The notes beneath the pieces were generated by a model. It ran no database searches. It was not told where the DNA came from and saw only the letters and a list, made by a program, of their open reading frames with translations. A stretch of 64,000 nt of DNA, taken from Rhodonellum psychrophilum GCM71 = DSM 17998. GTDB taxonomy: Bacteria; Bacteroidota; Bacteroidia; Cytophagales; Cyclobacteriaceae. The position numbers and the translations under genes are program-made. This document shows, in pieces, positions 63,003-64,000 of the stretch. How positions within the stretch are numbered: the first letter of the stretch is position 1; the number at the start of each line of letters is the position of its first letter. The stretch is taken from the NCBI RefSeq assembly GCF_000381545.1, contig NZ_KB906685.1, forward strand, positions 1 through 64,000, given 5' to 3'.

Positions 63003-64000
63003 ATGGAAAATGATATTTTTTTAGAGTCAGTGGATTTTAATCCTTTTCCTGAAAAAGAGATTGAGAAAATCGTGGGGATGGTGGATGCCCAAAAAGAGAT
63101 GTGGTTGTCGGCAGTTGTGGATGGTGTGGAGTCAAATCTGTCCTATAATGAATCCATCTCCCTTGACCTCAAGGGAGATTTGGATATCCCTGTTTTGCAG
63201 GCATCTTTTGACGAGCTCGTCAGACGGCATGAGTCCTTGAGAATGACTTTTAGTGGGGATGGGAAAACCAGTATCATTTATGATTTTGTTTCCCCAGATT
63301 ATCTTTTTGAAGATTTATCGCAGTTGCCAGAGGTGGATAAAGATCTCCGCTTGAAGCATTATTTGGACAAAGCAGTGACGACTCCATTTGACTTGAAAGA
63401 GGGGCCGTTGTTGAGGATTGACCTGCTCAAGTTGGAAGGGCAACATCATTTTATGTTGATTACGGCCCATCACTTGGTCTGCGATGGATGGTCCATAGGG
63501 GTGATTGTGTTGGAGTTGAGTACGATTTACTCTCAGCTTGTGCAGGGTTTGGAGCCAGTTTTGGCACCTGCAGATTCCTACAGCGAATATGCCGAAACCA
63601 TGCTCGAGTACAAGGGTAGCGAGGAATTCAATCAAACTGAAGGGTATTGGATTGAATTGTTCAAAGGAAAAGTTCCGGGTATTGAAATACCAATCGACTT
63701 TCCCAGGCCTGAAGTCAGAACCCTGAATGGGCATAGACTTGATTTTGAACTTCCTCCCGGTTTGGTAACCGCATGTAGGAAAACTGGGGTGATGGCTAAA
63801 ACAAGTTTGGTGAACACCCTGCTGTGCGGGTTCGAAATCTTTTTACATAAATTGACTGGTCAAAGGCAAATGGTTCTCGGACTCCCTGTGGCAGGGCAGT
63901 CTATTTCGGGTAATTTTTCATTGGTGGGCCATGCTGTCCATCTTCTGGCCGTTCCCAGCGAGGTCAATCCAGACTTGTCATTTTTGGATTATCTGAAGAA
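63003..64000 (+). CDS. NRPS starting with condensation domain, cut by right edge
   Basis: Starts 13 bp after the synthase stop with MENDIFLESVDFNPFPEKEI and stays open to the window edge (332 codons). A condensation domain is clear: RRHESLRMTF and the active motif HHLVCDGWS (residues about 157-165), then the start of the C-terminal half (YWIELFKGKVPG, GQRQMVLGLPVAGQ). It should join the aminotransferase product of the previous protein to the next building block. The rest of the module, any further modules and a release domain are not seen. Confidence 0.92.
   Translation, partial: MENDIFLESVDFNPFPEKEIEKIVGMVDAQKEMWLSAVVDGVESNLSYNESISLDLKGDLDIPVLQASFDELVRRHESLRMTFSGDGKTSIIYDFVSPDYLFEDLSQLPEVDKDLRLKHYLDKAVTTPFDLKEGPLLRIDLLKLEGQHHFMLITAHHLVCDGWSIGVIVLELSTIYSQLVQGLEPVLAPADSYSEYAETMLEYKGSEEFNQTEGYWIELFKGKVPGIEIPIDFPRPEVRTLNGHRLDFELPPGLVTACRKTGVMAKTSLVNTLLCGFEIFLHKLTGQRQMVLGLPVAGQSISGNFSLVGHAVHLLAVPSEVNPDLSFLDYLK

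Overview
The window reads as a chromosomal segment of a Bacteroidota bacterium, most likely Cytophagales/Cyclobacteriaceae-like (Algoriphagus or Belliella type). This is inferred from the long ispG with its extra central domain, the FloA/NfeD pair, DUF1599 and BT_3928-type DoxX proteins, DUF6089-type and FadL-type outer-membrane proteins, the near absence of Shine-Dalgarno sites, and several TAnnTTTG boxes upstream of genes. No rRNA, tRNA or CRISPR array was seen.

Layout. 1-260: the transposase end of an IS110-family element running off the left edge, with a highly structured non-coding end that looks like a bridge RNA. 267-15777: housekeeping genes (PIF1-like helicase, SDR-ispG, YjbR plus an ABC ATPase, slyD, leuS, outer-membrane barrel, MscS channel, GNAT-nitrilase fusion, kdsC-kdsA for Kdo synthesis). 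16037-24453: WG-repeat protein, floA-nfeD, proS, a Gly/Met/Phe-rich lipoprotein, a FadL-like barrel, aroK. 24450-30582: DoxX and DUF1599 proteins in a run with aroK, then folP-cdaA (folate and c-di-AMP), and divergent kbl/tdh for threonine breakdown. 30229-41967: hemL operon, guaA, phosphotriesterase-like lipoprotein, beta-lactamase-fold exonuclease, flavin reductase and small unknowns, an SDR without its catalytic Tyr, overlapping folE-queD, and an L,D-transpeptidase. 41968-49753: a second L,D-transpeptidase, hemA, a helix-hairpin-helix protein, an amidohydrolase lipoprotein, an orphan HsdR_N-like nuclease domain, and a Crp/Fnr regulator coupled to a periplasmic rhodanese.

49888-55821 is a compact run joining a DUF547 lipoprotein, an FAD/NAD(P) oxidoreductase, a membrane polyferredoxin and two family-2 glycosyltransferases, the first four overlapping end to end. 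It is the least explained functional unit here.

56255-64000 begins a non-ribosomal peptide/polyketide cluster. A 2244-residue synthase with order A-T-KS-AT-T-aminotransferase is followed by an NRPS that opens with a condensation domain and runs off the right edge. Malonyl extension of an A-domain-loaded acid, followed by transamination of the unreduced beta-ketone, would give a beta-amino (possibly 3,4-diamino) acyl unit that the next condensation domain joins to a peptide. The remaining modules, release domain and phosphopantetheinyl transferase are not in the window.
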